Source of the DNA: Pseudomonas linyingensis
Lineage (GTDB): Bacteria > Pseudomonadota > Gammaproteobacteria > Pseudomonadales > Pseudomonadaceae
Length of the DNA stretch: 64,000 nucleotides
Reading direction: 5' to 3'
Assembly (NCBI RefSeq): GCF_900109175.1
Contig: NZ_FNZE01000005.1
Coordinates: 124,001-188,000 of the forward strand
Both the position numbers and the translations under genes were made by a program. Positions 53,720-63,221 of this stretch are shown piece by piece (within the stretch, counting starts at the first letter, position 1; each line of letters begins with the position of its first letter). The notes below the pieces were generated by a model that saw only the letters and a program-made list of their open reading frames with translations, was not told the DNA's origin and did not search any database.

Positions 53720-53742
53720 CCGCGCACTAGGAGCAGCGACAC

Positions 53743-55464
53743 ATGAATACAGCAGTTCATCCCGCCATCACCCCGACCACCGCCGTGCACGAATACGACC
53801 TGGTGGTGCTCGGCAGCGGCGCGGCCGGCTTCGCCGCCGCCACCACCGCCGCCTGCCGCGGCCTGCGCGTGCTGATCGTCGAGAAGGCGAGCACCTTCGG
53901 CGGCACCTCGGCGATCTCCGGCGGCGCCGTGTGGGTCTACGGCACCGACCAGGCCCGCGCGGCCGGCATCGAGGACTCGCCCGAGGCGGTACGCACCTAT
54001 CTGAAGAAGACCATCGGCGCGGGCTTCGATGCCGAGCTGGTCGACACCTACATCGAGCGCGGCAGCGAGGCGCTGCGCTATCTCGAGCAGCACAGCGAAC
54101 TGGCCTACGCCCTGCGCCCGCTCTCCCCGGACTACTACCCGGACGAGGACGGCGCCACCGAGCGCGGCCGCGCCCTGGAGATGGTCGAGTACGACGGCCG
54201 CCGGCTGGGCGAGCGCTTCAAGGACCTGAAGACCCCGCCGCAGGGCATGCTGCTGTTCGGCGGCATGATGGTGAACCGCGTCGACATCCAGCACTTCCTC
54301 AACTTCCGCCGCTCGCCGCAGTCGCTGTGGCACTGCCTCAGGCTGATGGCGCGCTATGGCCGCGACCGCCTCAGGCACCCGCGCGGCACCCGCCTGACCG
54401 TGGGCAACGCGCTGATCGCCCGGCTGGCCACCACCGCCTTCGCCAAGGGCGTCGAGCTGTGGCTGGACTGCCAGGCCGACAGCCTGATCGTCGAGGACGG
54501 CGCGGTGCGCGGCGTGCAGCTGCGCCGCAACGGGCGCAGCGAGCGGGTGCTGGCGCACGGCGGGGTGGTCTGCGCCACCGGCGGCTTCGGCGCCGGCGCC
54601 CAGGCCGCGGCCGAGCGCCCGCAAAGCGCGGCGGCGCACTGGAGCATGTCGCCGGAAACCAACACCGGCGACGCCCTGCGCCTGGCCGGAGCGGTCAACG
54701 CCGCCAGCGGCCAGGACCTGGCCGCCAACTTCTTCTGGGCGCCGGTATCGGTGCTGCGCCGCCCGGACGGCACTCTCGAGCGCTTCCCGCACCTGGTCAC
54801 CGACCGCGCCAAGCCGGGGATCATCGCCGTCGACAAGAGCGGCCGGCGCTTCGTCAACGAGTCCAACTCCTACCACTGCTTCGTCGAGGCGATGTTCCAG
54901 GGCCACGCGCCCTGCTGGCTGATCGCCGACGTCGAGGCGCTCGGCAAGTACGGCATGGGCCTGGCCCGGCCGAAGCCGGTCGACAACTCGGCGCTGATCG
55001 CCGCCGGCTACCTGCACCGCGCCGACACTCCGGAGCAACTGGCCAAGGCCATCGGCGTCGATCCGCAGGGCCTGCGCGCCACCCTCGAACTGCACAACGG
55101 CGATGCCCGCGCCGGGGTCGACCGCCAGTTCGGCAAGGGCGGCAACAGCTACAACCGCCACCTCGGCGACCCGCACCACCAGCCCAACCCGTGCCTGGCG
55201 CCGCTGGTCAAGGCGCCGTTCTACGCCATCCGCATCGACACCGGCGACCTCGGCTCGGCGCGCGGCCTGCGCACCGACCGCCATGCCAACGTGCTGGACC
55301 TCGACGGCGCACCCATCCCCGGGCTGTACGCCGCCGGCAACGACATGAACTCGATCATGGACGGCACCTACCCCGGCCCGGGCATCACCCTCGGCCCCGG
55401 CATCACCTTCGGCTACATCGCCGCCAGCCATATCGCCGAGCGCCTGCTACCGGCCAAAGCCTGA
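53743..55464 (+). CDS. FAD-dependent dehydrogenase, KstD-like (paralogue 2)
   Basis: A 573-residue flavoprotein. VLGSGAAGFAAATTAA and FGGTSAISGGAVWVYG bind FAD; LYAAGNDMNSIMDGTYPG and ITLGPGITFGYIAASHIAE complete the site. FVNESNSYHCFVEAM has the Tyr-containing loop typical of 3-ketosteroid dehydrogenases, and YAIRIDTGDLGSARGLRTD lines the pocket. Desaturation beside a ring ketone is the expected chemistry. It follows the AroE-like gene by 23 bp, consistent with sequential oxidation of a hydroxy-cyclohexane acid. Confidence 0.92.
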   Translation: MNTAVHPAITPTTAVHEYDLVVLGSGAAGFAAATTAACRGLRVLIVEKASTFGGTSAISGGAVWVYGTDQARAAGIEDSPEAVRTYLKKTIGAGFDAELVDTYIERGSEALRYLEQHSELAYALRPLSPDYYPDEDGATERGRALEMVEYDGRRLGERFKDLKTPPQGMLLFGGMMVNRVDIQHFLNFRRSPQSLWHCLRLMARYGRDRLRHPRGTRLTVGNALIARLATTAFAKGVELWLDCQADSLIVEDGAVRGVQLRRNGRSERVLAHGGVVCATGGFGAGAQAAAERPQSAAAHWSMSPETNTGDALRLAGAVNAASGQDLAANFFWAPVSVLRRPDGTLERFPHLVTDRAKPGIIAVDKSGRRFVNESNSYHCFVEAMFQGHAPCWLIADVEALGKYGMGLARPKPVDNSALIAAGYLHRADTPEQLAKAIGVDPQGLRATLELHNGDARAGVDRQFGKGGNSYNRHLGDPHHQPNPCLAPLVKAPFYAIRIDTGDLGSARGLRTDRHANVLDLDGAPIPGLYAAGNDMNSIMDGTYPGPGITLGPGITFGYIAASHIAERLLPAKA

Positions 55465-55485
55465 CTTTTCGACGGAGAACCCACC

Positions 55486-55806
55486 ATGTACTACGAACTG
55501 CGCACCTACACCATCAAGCCGACCCGCCTCGCCGACTGGCTGGCCCTCTACCAGAGCGATGCTCTGCCGGTGCAGACCGAGCACCTCGGCAAGCTGGTCG
55601 GCTTCTTCACCACCGAGTTCGGCGAGGCCAACCAGGTGGTTCACATCTGGGCCTGGGAGAGCCTGGATGATCGCGCCGCCCGGCGCGCCAGCATGGCCGC
55701 CGACCCGCGCTGGGCCGCGTTCTCGCGCAAGAACCGCGAACTCGACGCGGTGGAGCGCCTGGAGTCGCGCCTGATGCGGCCGACCGGCTTCTCGCCGCTG
55801 CAGTGA
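55486..55806 (+). CDS. NIPSNAP family protein
   Basis: A 106-residue dimeric alpha/beta-barrel (ferredoxin-like) protein with the NIPSNAP start MYYELRTYTIKP and the core VVHIWAWESLDDRAARRASM. Bacterial members are often encoded with aromatic or hydroaromatic catabolic genes, but have no settled activity; a lyase, isomerase or monooxygenase-like role is possible. It sits between the two flavoprotein genes, 21 bp after the first. A REP palindrome follows its stop. Confidence 0.9.
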   Translation: MYYELRTYTIKPTRLADWLALYQSDALPVQTEHLGKLVGFFTTEFGEANQVVHIWAWESLDDRAARRASMAADPRWAAFSRKNRELDAVERLESRLMRPTGFSPLQ

Positions 55807-55812
55807 GTCACC

Positions 55813-55908
55813 TGTAGGGGCGAATTTATTCGCCATGGGCCGCAACGCGGCCCCGATGTTGCCAAGGGCAGGCCGATGGCCTGCTTGGCGAATGAATTCG
55901 CCCCTACA
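55813..55908. repeat. REP-like palindrome with long loop (copy 3)
   Basis: 22-bp arms complementary except one base (a T in GCGAATTTATTCGC) flank a 52-base loop that itself holds GC-rich hairpins, for example GGCCGATGGCC. The right arm is identical to that of copy 2. It separates the NIPSNAP gene from the next flavoprotein and may reduce read-through. Confidence 0.8.
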
Positions 55909-55943
55909 ACTGATCGCCGAACCACAACAACAAGAGGCAGAAC

Positions 55944-57692
55944 ATGCAGACGCCCGACAGAATCGAATGCGACGTGCTGGTGGTCGGCTCCGGCGCCGCC
56001 GGCCTCGCCGCCGCGGTCACCGCCGCGCACCACGGCCTCAAGGTGGTGGTCGCCGAGAAGGAGCCGCTGCTCGGCGGCACCAGTGCCTGGTCCGGCGGCT
56101 GGCTGTGGATTCCGCGCAACCCGCTGGCGGTCGCCGACGGCCAGCTCGAGGAGCCCGGCGCGCCCGAACGCTACCTGCGCGAGCAGTTGCAGCGCGCCGA
56201 ACTGGACGAGCGCCAGCGCGCCTTCCTCGCCCACGGCCCGGCGATGGTCGAGTTCTTCCAGCGCCACACCGCCGTGCAGTTCCAGTCCGGCAGCCGCATG
56301 CCCGACATGCACGCCGGCGCCGGCGCGGCGCGCGGCGGCCGCTCGCTGTGCGCCCAGCCGTTCGACGGCCGCCAGCTCGGCGAGTGGATCGACAAGCTGC
56401 GCCCGCCGCTGGACCTGATCAGCCTGGCCGGCATGGGCATCGCCGGCGGCGCGGACCTGGCCCACTTCCTCGACGCCAGCCGCTCGCCGCGCTCGGCGCT
56501 ATACGCGGCCGGGCGCCTGCTGCGCCATTTCCGCGACCGCCTGCGCCATGGGCGCGGCCTGCATCTGGTCAACGGCAACGCCCTGGTCGCCCGCCTGCTA
56601 CGCAGCGCACTCGACCGCCAGGTCAGCCTGCTCAGCGAGGCGCCGGTGCGCCGTTTGCTGCAGCGCGATGGCCGCGTTGTCGGCGCCATGCTCGACCATC
56701 TGGGCACGCCGACCGAAATCCACGCCCGTCGCGGCGTGGTGCTGGCCTGCGGCGGCTTTCCCCACGACCGCGCGCGCATCGCCCAGCTGTTCCCCCACGC
56801 GCCGGACGGCCACGGCCACCACTCGGCGGCGCCAACCTGCAACAGCGGCGACGGCCTGCGCCTCGGCGAGGCGGTCGGCGCCCGGGTGGCCAACGATCTG
56901 GCCCACGCCGGGGCCTGGGCGCCGGTGTCGCGGGTGCCGCGCCGGGACGGCAGCGTCGGCGCCTTCCCGCACCTGATGGAGCGCGCCAAGCCGGGCTTCA
57001 TCGCCGTGCGCGGCGACGGTCGGCGCTTCGCCAACGAGGCCGACTCCTACCACGCCTTCATGACCGCGCTGTTCGCCGCCACCTCGCCCGGCGAGGCGCC
57101 GGAGGCCTGGCTGATCGGCGACCGCCGCGCACGCAACCGCTACGGCATCGGCGCGGTGCGGCCGTTCCCCTTCCCCGACGCGCCCTGGCTGCGCAACGGT
57201 TACTTGAAACGAGGCGACAGCCTCGCCGAGCTGGCCCGTCAGTGCGGTATCGATCCGGAGCAACTCGCCGCCAGCGTCGCGCGCTTCAACCGGCACGCCG
57301 CCCGCGGCGAAGACCCCGACTTCGGCCGCGGCGCCTCGCCCTACAACCGCGCCCAGGGCGAGGCCCAGCATGCCCCCAACCCGTCGCTGGGCGCGCTGGA
57401 ACAAGGGCCGTTCTACGCCGTGAAGCTGGTCCCCGGCAGCCTGGGCACCTTCGCCGGGCTGCGCACCGACGCCACGGCACGGGTGCTCGACGCACAAGGA
57501 CGACCGATTGGCGGGCTGTTCGCGGTGGGCAACGACATGGCCAGCGTGATGGACGGCCATTACCCCAGCGGCGGCATCACCCTCGGCCCGGGGATGACCT
57601 TCGGCTATCTGGCCGGGCTGGAGCTGGCCGGTTTGCGGCCCGCGACGGACGCCAATAGACCATTGGCTATAGCCAATCCCTGCTCAGGTTAA
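55944..57692 (+). CDS. FAD-dependent dehydrogenase, KstD-like (paralogue 3)
   Basis: A 582-residue flavoprotein, by eye closer to paralogue 1 than to paralogue 2. VVGSGAAGLAAAVTAA, GGTSAWSGGWLWIPRNPLA and LFAVGNDMASVMDGHYPSGG are the FAD signatures; FANEADSYHAFMTAL holds the Tyr loop. Like the others it should abstract hydrogens next to a ring ketone. It begins 35 bp after the REP palindrome with a weak ribosome site (CAACAAGAGGCAGAAC). The last codons include a perfect ATTGGCTATAGCCAAT palindrome. Confidence 0.92.
   Translation: MQTPDRIECDVLVVGSGAAGLAAAVTAAHHGLKVVVAEKEPLLGGTSAWSGGWLWIPRNPLAVADGQLEEPGAPERYLREQLQRAELDERQRAFLAHGPAMVEFFQRHTAVQFQSGSRMPDMHAGAGAARGGRSLCAQPFDGRQLGEWIDKLRPPLDLISLAGMGIAGGADLAHFLDASRSPRSALYAAGRLLRHFRDRLRHGRGLHLVNGNALVARLLRSALDRQVSLLSEAPVRRLLQRDGRVVGAMLDHLGTPTEIHARRGVVLACGGFPHDRARIAQLFPHAPDGHGHHSAAPTCNSGDGLRLGEAVGARVANDLAHAGAWAPVSRVPRRDGSVGAFPHLMERAKPGFIAVRGDGRRFANEADSYHAFMTALFAATSPGEAPEAWLIGDRRARNRYGIGAVRPFPFPDAPWLRNGYLKRGDSLAELARQCGIDPEQLAASVARFNRHAARGEDPDFGRGASPYNRAQGEAQHAPNPSLGALEQGPFYAVKLVPGSLGTFAGLRTDATARVLDAQGRPIGGLFAVGNDMASVMDGHYPSGGITLGPGMTFGYLAGLELAGLRPATDANRPLAIANPCSG
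57662..57677. promoter_or_regulatory. 16-bp perfect palindrome in the 3' end of paralogue 3
   Basis: ATTGGCTATAGCCAAT is self-complementary and lies 15 bp before the stop codon, just upstream of the MFS regulatory region. No T tract follows, so an operator or RNA stem is more likely than a terminator. Confidence 0.35.
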
Positions 57693-57731
57693 AATGTACT
57701 AACTGGTTAGGTTTTGTTCGATCATCGAACA
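57691..57731. promoter_or_regulatory. Composite operator upstream of the MFS gene
   Basis: AAAATGTACTAACTGGTTA (shared with the aroQ promoter, one mismatch, opposite orientation) overlaps AACTGGTTAG, which is followed by a perfect 17-bp IclR-type palindrome TGTTCGATCATCGAACA. Confidence 0.65.
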
Positions 57732-57877
57732 GATGGGCGTTTATCGAATTGACCCGCGCCCGCTCGAATCTCAACATTCAAGCCAGACCGGATACCTGCC
57801 TTGCCTGCCGCATATCGGTAGCCGGCCCAATCAGCGCTAGCTGATCCATAACAATTTCAAGAAACGGGTAAACGCTC

Positions 57878-59218
57878 ATGTCCAACTCCACGGCTCGCCC
57901 AGTCGTATCGCCGCAGACGTTCGCCTCGGTGCACCCCCACGCCGGTGTCGGCGAGAAGATCCGTGCCGCCCTCGCCGTCGGCAAGATGCGCTGGGGCATG
58001 CTGGCCCTGGTGTTCTTCGCCACCACGCTGAACTACATCGACCGCGCCGCGCTGGGCGTGATGCAGCCGATCCTAGCCAAGGAGATGAGCTGGTCCACCA
58101 TGGACTACGCCAACATCAACTTCTGGTTCCAGGTCGGCTACGCCGTCGGCTTCCTGCTGCAGGGTCGCTTCATCGACAAGGTCGGCGTCAAGCGCGCCTT
58201 CTTCCTCGCCGTGCTGCTGTGGAGCCTGGCCACCGGCGCCCACGGCCTGGCGACCTCGGCGGTCGGCTTCATGATCTGCCGCTTCATCCTCGGCCTGACC
58301 GAGGCGGCCAACTACCCGGCCTGCGTGAAGACCACCCGCCTGTGGTTCCCGGCCGGCGAGCGCGCCCTGGCCACCGGCATCTTCAACGCCGGCACCAACG
58401 TCGGCGCCATGGTCACCCCGGCGCTGCTGCCGCTGATCCTCTCCGTCTGGGGCTGGCAGGCCGCCTTCGTCGGCATGGGCCTGCTGGGCCTGGTCTGGCT
58501 GGTGTTCTGGGCGCTGAACTACTACAACCCGGAAGAGCACCCGACCGTCAGCAAGGCCGAGCTGGACTACATCCAGCGCGACGTCGAGCCCGAAGCGACC
58601 AAGGTGCCTTTCTCGCAGATCCTGCGCCGCCGCGGCACCTGGGCCTTCGCCGTGGCCTACATGATCACCGCGCCGGTGTTCTGGTTCTACCTGTACTGGC
58701 TGCCGCCGTTCCTCAACCAGCAGTATGGCCTGGGCATCAGCGTCACCCAGATGGGCATCCCGCTGATGCTGATCTGGCTGACCGCCGACTTCGGCAGCAT
58801 CGGTGGCGGCATCCTCTCCTCGTTCCTGATCGGTCGCGGGGTCAACCCGATCCGCGCCCGCCTGGTATCGATGCTGATCTTCGCCGCCTGCATCTGCTCG
58901 GTGGTGTTCGCCGCCAAGGCTAGCGGCCTGTGGGCCGCGGTGCTGGCCATCGCCCTGGCCGTGGGCGCCCACCAGGCCTGGACCGCCAACATCTGGAGCC
59001 TGGTGATGGACTACACGCCCAAGCACCTGATGAGCACCGTGTTCGGCTTCGGCGGCATGTGCGCGGCGGTCGGCGGCATGTTCATGACCCAGATCGTCGG
59101 CTACGTGCTGACCGTCACCAACAACAACTACGCCGTGCTGTTCACCATCATCCCGGCCATGTACTTCCTCGCCCTGACCTGGCTGTACTTCATGGCGCCG
59201 CGCAAGCTGGAGAGCTGA
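57878..59218 (+). CDS. MFS transporter, anion:cation symporter family
   Basis: A 446-residue transporter with twelve membrane segments. NYIDRAALGVMQPILAKEM near the first helix and GRFIDKVGVKRAFFLAV (the cytoplasmic loop motif) are typical of the ACS family that carries hexuronates, glucarate, 4-hydroxybenzoate-like and tartrate acids. The promoter region has a perfect IclR-type box. With the preceding operon it probably imports the hydroaromatic or organic acid consumed there. A perfect stem terminator follows. Confidence 0.93.
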   Translation: MSNSTARPVVSPQTFASVHPHAGVGEKIRAALAVGKMRWGMLALVFFATTLNYIDRAALGVMQPILAKEMSWSTMDYANINFWFQVGYAVGFLLQGRFIDKVGVKRAFFLAVLLWSLATGAHGLATSAVGFMICRFILGLTEAANYPACVKTTRLWFPAGERALATGIFNAGTNVGAMVTPALLPLILSVWGWQAAFVGMGLLGLVWLVFWALNYYNPEEHPTVSKAELDYIQRDVEPEATKVPFSQILRRRGTWAFAVAYMITAPVFWFYLYWLPPFLNQQYGLGISVTQMGIPLMLIWLTADFGSIGGGILSSFLIGRGVNPIRARLVSMLIFAACICSVVFAAKASGLWAAVLAIALAVGAHQAWTANIWSLVMDYTPKHLMSTVFGFGGMCAAVGGMFMTQIVGYVLTVTNNNYAVLFTIIPAMYFLALTWLYFMAPRKLES

Positions 59219-59243
59219 TCCGCCCGCCCACCGTTGCCCACCA

Positions 59244-59280
59244 CGCCAATGCCGCGCACAAGCGCGGCATTGGCGTTTCT
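59244..59280 (+). terminator. Strong rho-independent terminator after the MFS gene
   Basis: A perfect 14-bp stem (CGCCAATGCCGCGC and its complement) with loop ACAA, followed by TTTCT. Confidence 0.85.
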
Positions 59281-59370
59281 GTCTGGGAGGAAATCTTCGG
59301 TTGCGGCCTGCCGAGCAGAGCTGGACTCAGGCGCGCCGACAGCATGACACCGGCTGGGTCGTTACCCCCT

Positions 59371-60756
59371 TCAATCCGGCTTGATGTTCTGGTTCATCCG
59401 GAAGAAGTTTGTCGGGTCGTACTTCTTCTTGATCTCCACCAGTCTCTTGTAGACCGTGCCATAGGCAAAGGCGATCCGGTCGCTCTCGTCCTGGGTAAGG
59501 AAGTTGATGTAGGCGCCGCCACTGGCGAAGGGCTTGGATCGGGCGAAGAACTCTCGCGCCCAAGCGATGCAGCGCTCGTCCTCGGCAGCCGAATCCCAGC
59601 GGCCATGCACGTTCATCACGTAGTTGGCGTCCCGGCTCGAGTAGGCCATCGCCTCCGGCGCCACACGGGTCGTCTGTCCGCCAATGGTGCCGATGAAGAT
59701 TTCGCACTGCGGCGACGGCAGCTTGGCGGCGTATTCCATGATGACTTCCCTGGCTTCGTCACCGATGCGGGAAAAGTTGTGCGACTTCCAGTAGTTACGC
59801 GCGCCTGGGGTCAGCAGCGGGTCGAAGGCCTGCTGCCAGGCGGTATAGGGCTGTACGCCTATGTGTTCCCCGAGCACCTTGCCGAAGCCGCGCAGCGGCT
59901 GGATCAGCTTCTCACCCTCGGCGGGGCTGCCTGCATAGCACAAGGCCAGGGCGACCATCTCTTTGCCGTGGGTCTCTTCGGGAAGGAAAGGCAGGGGCGG
60001 CGCCTTGCGGATGACCATCCAGATATTGAGATCGTCCGGCATCTGCTCGGTGAAACGGGCGAAGGCGGTGATAACGGATCGGGCCTCATCGAACGGGAAG
60101 ACGATCAGCCCGCTCAGCACCTCGGGGCCGACGGGATGGAGCTGGAACTCGAAGCGGGTGACGATACCGAAGTTGCCACCACCGCCGCGAAGCCCCCAGA
60201 ACAGATCGGCGTTCTCGGTTTCGCTGGCGTGTAACTGGCGACCATCCGCCATCACGACATCGGCACCCAACAGATTGTCCACCGTCATGCCGTACTTGCG
60301 GCTCAACCAGCCAAAGCCTCCCCCCAGGGTCAGCCCGGCGACACCCGTGGTCGAATTGATGCCGAGTGGAGTGGCTAACCCATGGGCTAGCGCAACTGCG
60401 TCGAAATCGGCCAGGGTGCAGCCCGGTTCCACGCTTGCCCTGCGGGTTTGGGCATCGATCTCGACCCGTTTCATGGGGGAGAGATCGATCATCAGCCCGT
60501 CGTCGCAAACGGCATTGCCGGCAATGTTATGCCCGCCCCCGCGGACCGATACGAGCAAGCCGTTCTGCCGGGCGAAATCGACGGCTTGCACGACAGACTC
60601 GGGAGAGCTGCAACGGGCGATGATGGCGGGACGTCGGTCGATCATGGCGTTCCAGATCTGCCGCGCTTCGTCGTATTCCGCGTCTGCGGGAAGGAGCACG
60701 GTCCCTTGGAAGAGCGTTTTGAACTGGTCTATTGCCGCTTTCGGTAATTGCAACAT
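59371..60756 (-). CDS. FAD-binding (PCMH) oxidoreductase with berberine-bridge C-terminus
   Basis: A 461-residue flavoenzyme of the VAO/BBE type. VRGGGHNIAGNAVCDDG contains the His and Cys that bind FAD covalently at two points in BBE-like oxidases, and GLTLGGGFGWLSRKYGMT and GGGGNFGIVTRFEF complete the PCMH domain. The tail YDPTNFFRMNQNIKP is the BBE motif. The ATG after GGAGGCGAAC was chosen. Bacterial relatives oxidise sugars, alkaloid-like or aromatic alcohols. It is convergent with the MFS gene and 101 bp beyond the polB stop on the same strand; it has no obvious pathway partner. Confidence 0.93.
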   Translation of the reverse strand: MLQLPKAAIDQFKTLFQGTVLLPADAEYDEARQIWNAMIDRRPAIIARCSSPESVVQAVDFARQNGLLVSVRGGGHNIAGNAVCDDGLMIDLSPMKRVEIDAQTRRASVEPGCTLADFDAVALAHGLATPLGINSTTGVAGLTLGGGFGWLSRKYGMTVDNLLGADVVMADGRQLHASETENADLFWGLRGGGGNFGIVTRFEFQLHPVGPEVLSGLIVFPFDEARSVITAFARFTEQMPDDLNIWMVIRKAPPLPFLPEETHGKEMVALALCYAGSPAEGEKLIQPLRGFGKVLGEHIGVQPYTAWQQAFDPLLTPGARNYWKSHNFSRIGDEAREVIMEYAAKLPSPQCEIFIGTIGGQTTRVAPEAMAYSSRDANYVMNVHGRWDSAAEDERCIAWAREFFARSKPFASGGAYINFLTQDESDRIAFAYGTVYKRLVEIKKKYDPTNFFRMNQNIKPD

Positions 60757-60857
60757 GTTCGCCTCCATTTTCAGTGCCGGCGCCGGGCCGGGGGGCGACT
60801 TGGAAGTGTAGCTTCTCGATGCGGAACAACACGCCCGGACCATCGTCCAGCCCGGCT

Positions 60858-63221
60858 TCAGAACAGCTCCATCTGCCCATCCACCAGGCGCCGGAAGTCG
60901 CTGTTTACGAAAGGCAGGATGGCGTCCGCCACCGGCTGCAGCTGGCGCGTCACGTAGTGGTCGTAGTCGATGGGCGCCTGGCGGGCCTCCAGCGGCTCGG
61001 GGCCGGCGGTGGTGATCACGTAGCTGATCCAGCCGCCGCGCTGGTACTGCAGCGGGCGCCCGTGGCGGGCGTTGAACTCGTCGGCCAGCCGCGCCGCCTT
61101 CACATGGGGCGGCACGTTGCGCTCGTAGTCGTCCAAGCGCCGGCGCAGGCGCTTGCGGTAGATCAGCTGCTCGTCCAGCTCGCCGGCCAGGGTACGGCGC
61201 ACGTAGTCGCGCACATAGTCCTCGAACGGCTGCCGCCTGAAGATGCGCTGGTACAACTCCTGCTGGAACTGCCGGGCCAGCGGCGACCAGTCGGTGCGCA
61301 CCGTCTCCAGGCCCTTGAACACCATCTCCTCGCTGCCGTCGGCGCGCAGCACCAGGCCGGCGTAGCGCTTCTTGCTGCCCTCCTCGGCGCCGCGGATGGT
61401 GGGCATCAGGAAGCGCCGGTAGTGGGTCTCGTACTGCAGCTCCAGGGCACTGCCCAGGCCGAACTCGGCCGCCAGGTGCTCGCGCCACCACTGGTTGACC
61501 TGCTGCACCAGCTCGCGGCCGATGCGGTCGGCGTCCGCCTCCGCGTGCCCGCTGCCCAGCCAGACGAAGGTGGAGTCGGTGTCGCCGTAGATCACCTGGT
61601 AGCCGCGCGCCTCGATCAGCTCGCGAGTGCGGCGCATGATCTCGTGCCCGCGCATCGTGATCGAGGACGCCAGTCGCGGGTCGAAGAAGCGGCAGCCGCT
61701 CGAGCCAAGCACGCCGTAGAAGGCGTTCATGATGATCTTCAGCGCCTGCGCCAGCGGCTTGTTGCCGTCGCGCTTGGCCGCATCGCGCCCCTCCCACACC
61801 CGCGCGACCATCGCCGGCAGGCTGTGCCGGGTGCGCGAGAAGCGCGCGCCGCGAAAGCCCGGCACCGAATGCGCGTCATCTGGGTGGCGCAGCCCTTCGA
61901 TCAGGCCGACCGGGTCGATCAGGAAGGTGCGGATGATCGACGGGTACAGGCTCTTGTAGTCCAGCACCAGCACCGACTCGTACAGGCCCGGGCGCGAATC
62001 CATGACGAAACCGCCGGGGCTGGCTTCCGGCAGGCGCTCGCCGAGTTTGGGCGCGACGAAGCCCAGACGGTGCATCAGCGGCAGGTAGAGGTGGGTGAAG
62101 GCCGCCACCGAGCCGCCGCTGCGGTCGGCGGCGAGGCCGGTGACCGTGGCCCGCTCAAGGAGGAACGGCAGCAGCTCGGTCTTCGCGAAGATGCGCGTCA
62201 CCAGCTCGCAGTCCTTGAGGTTGTAGCGCGCCAGCGCCGGCTTGTCCTCGGCGAAGCGGCGGTCGATCTCGGCCATGCGCTGGTAGGGGTTGTCGATCGC
62301 CTTGCCCTCCCCCAGCAGCGTCTGCGCCACGTTCTCCAGGCTGAACGAGGGGAAGTTCCAGGTCGCCGAACGCAGCGCCTCGATGCCGTCGATGATCAGC
62401 CGCCCGGCGGCCTCGGCGAAGAAGTGGCCGTTGCCGCTGCCATGTTCGCGCCAGCCCATCTCCTCGCCGCCGCGCCCCAGGCGCAGCGGCACGCGCAGGC
62501 GCTGGGCGTGGTCGCGCAGCACGCGCAGGTCGAACTGCACCAGGTTCCAGCCGATGATGGCGTCGGGATCGTGTCGCGCCAGCCAGTCGTTGAGCCGCTC
62601 CAGCAGCTGCGCGCGGCTGGCGCAGTACTCCAGGTCGAAGTCCAGCCCGCGCGCGTCGCCATTGGCCGGGCCGAGCATGTAGACCTGGCGCTGGCCGCAG
62701 CCTTCCAGGCCGATGGAATACAGCTCGCCGCGGCTGTTGGTCTCGATGTCGAGGGATGCCAGGCGCAGCCGCGGGCGATAGTCCGGCGCGGGGCGCAGCT
62801 GGGCATCCAGCAGTACACCTCCGTCGCCCGGCGTGCCGCCGAAGGACACCGGCGCGGTGATGAAGCGCTCCATCAGGAAACGCTCGGGCGGACGGATGTC
62901 GGCCTCGTATACATCCACGCCGCCGGCGCGCAGGGCCTTTTCCAGACGCAGCAGCTGCGCGTACTGCCGGCAGTAGAGACCGAGCACCGGGCGGTGGTGG
63001 AAGTCGCGCAGCTCCAGCTCGCGCAGCTCGGCATCCTGCTCACCGCGCAGCAACTGCCCGGCGCGCTGGCGCTGCTCGGCGGGGACGAAGGCCACCGCCG
63101 GCTGCACGGGCACCCGCACGCGACGCGGGCCGGCATCGGTCGCCAGCCAGAACTCGACCTCGGTGCCCGCCGGCGTGTCGCGCCAGTGCCGCGTCAGCAC
63201 GAAACCCAGTTGCCCTTCCAC
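60858..63221 (-). CDS. polB: DNA polymerase II (family B)
   Basis: A 787-residue family-B polymerase used in replication restart and damage tolerance. The exonuclease domain shows SLDIETN and [10 protein letters not shown]; the polymerase domain has [22 protein letters not shown] and YGDTDSTF. The GTG start before [12 protein letters not shown] gives the length usual for Pseudomonas; the frame remains open upstream only to a TTG. I see no clear LexA box in the 300 bp upstream, although polB is SOS-controlled in E. coli. A degraded second polB 3' end lies at 23.6 kb. Confidence 0.96.
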   Translation of the reverse strand: MEGQLGFVLTRHWRDTPAGTEVEFWLATDAGPRRVRVPVQPAVAFVPAEQRQRAGQLLRGEQDAELRELELRDFHHRPVLGLYCRQYAQLLRLEKALRAGGVDVYEADIRPPERFLMERFITAPVSFGGTPGDGGVLLDAQLRPAPDYRPRLRLASLDIETNSRGELYSIGLEGCGQRQVYMLGPANGDARGLDFDLEYCASRAQLLERLNDWLARHDPDAIIGWNLVQFDLRVLRDHAQRLRVPLRLGRGGEEMGWREHGSGNGHFFAEAAGRLIIDGIEALRSATWNFPSFSLENVAQTLLGEGKAIDNPYQRMAEIDRRFAEDKPALARYNLKDCELVTRIFAKTELLPFLLERATVTGLAADRSGGSVAAFTHLYLPLMHRLGFVAPKLGERLPEASPGGFVMDSRPGLYESVLVLDYKSLYPSIIRTFLIDPVGLIEGLRHPDDAHSVPGFRGARFSRTRHSLPAMVARVWEGRDAAKRDGNKPLAQALKIIMNAFYGVLGSSGCRFFDPRLASSITMRGHEIMRRTRELIEARGYQVIYGDTDSTFVWLGSGHAEADADRIGRELVQQVNQWWREHLAAEFGLGSALELQYETHYRRFLMPTIRGAEEGSKKRYAGLVLRADGSEEMVFKGLETVRTDWSPLARQFQQELYQRIFRRQPFEDYVRDYVRRTLAGELDEQLIYRKRLRRRLDDYERNVPPHVKAARLADEFNARHGRPLQYQRGGWISYVITTAGPEPLEARQAPIDYDHYVTRQLQPVADAILPFVNSDFRRLVDGQMELF

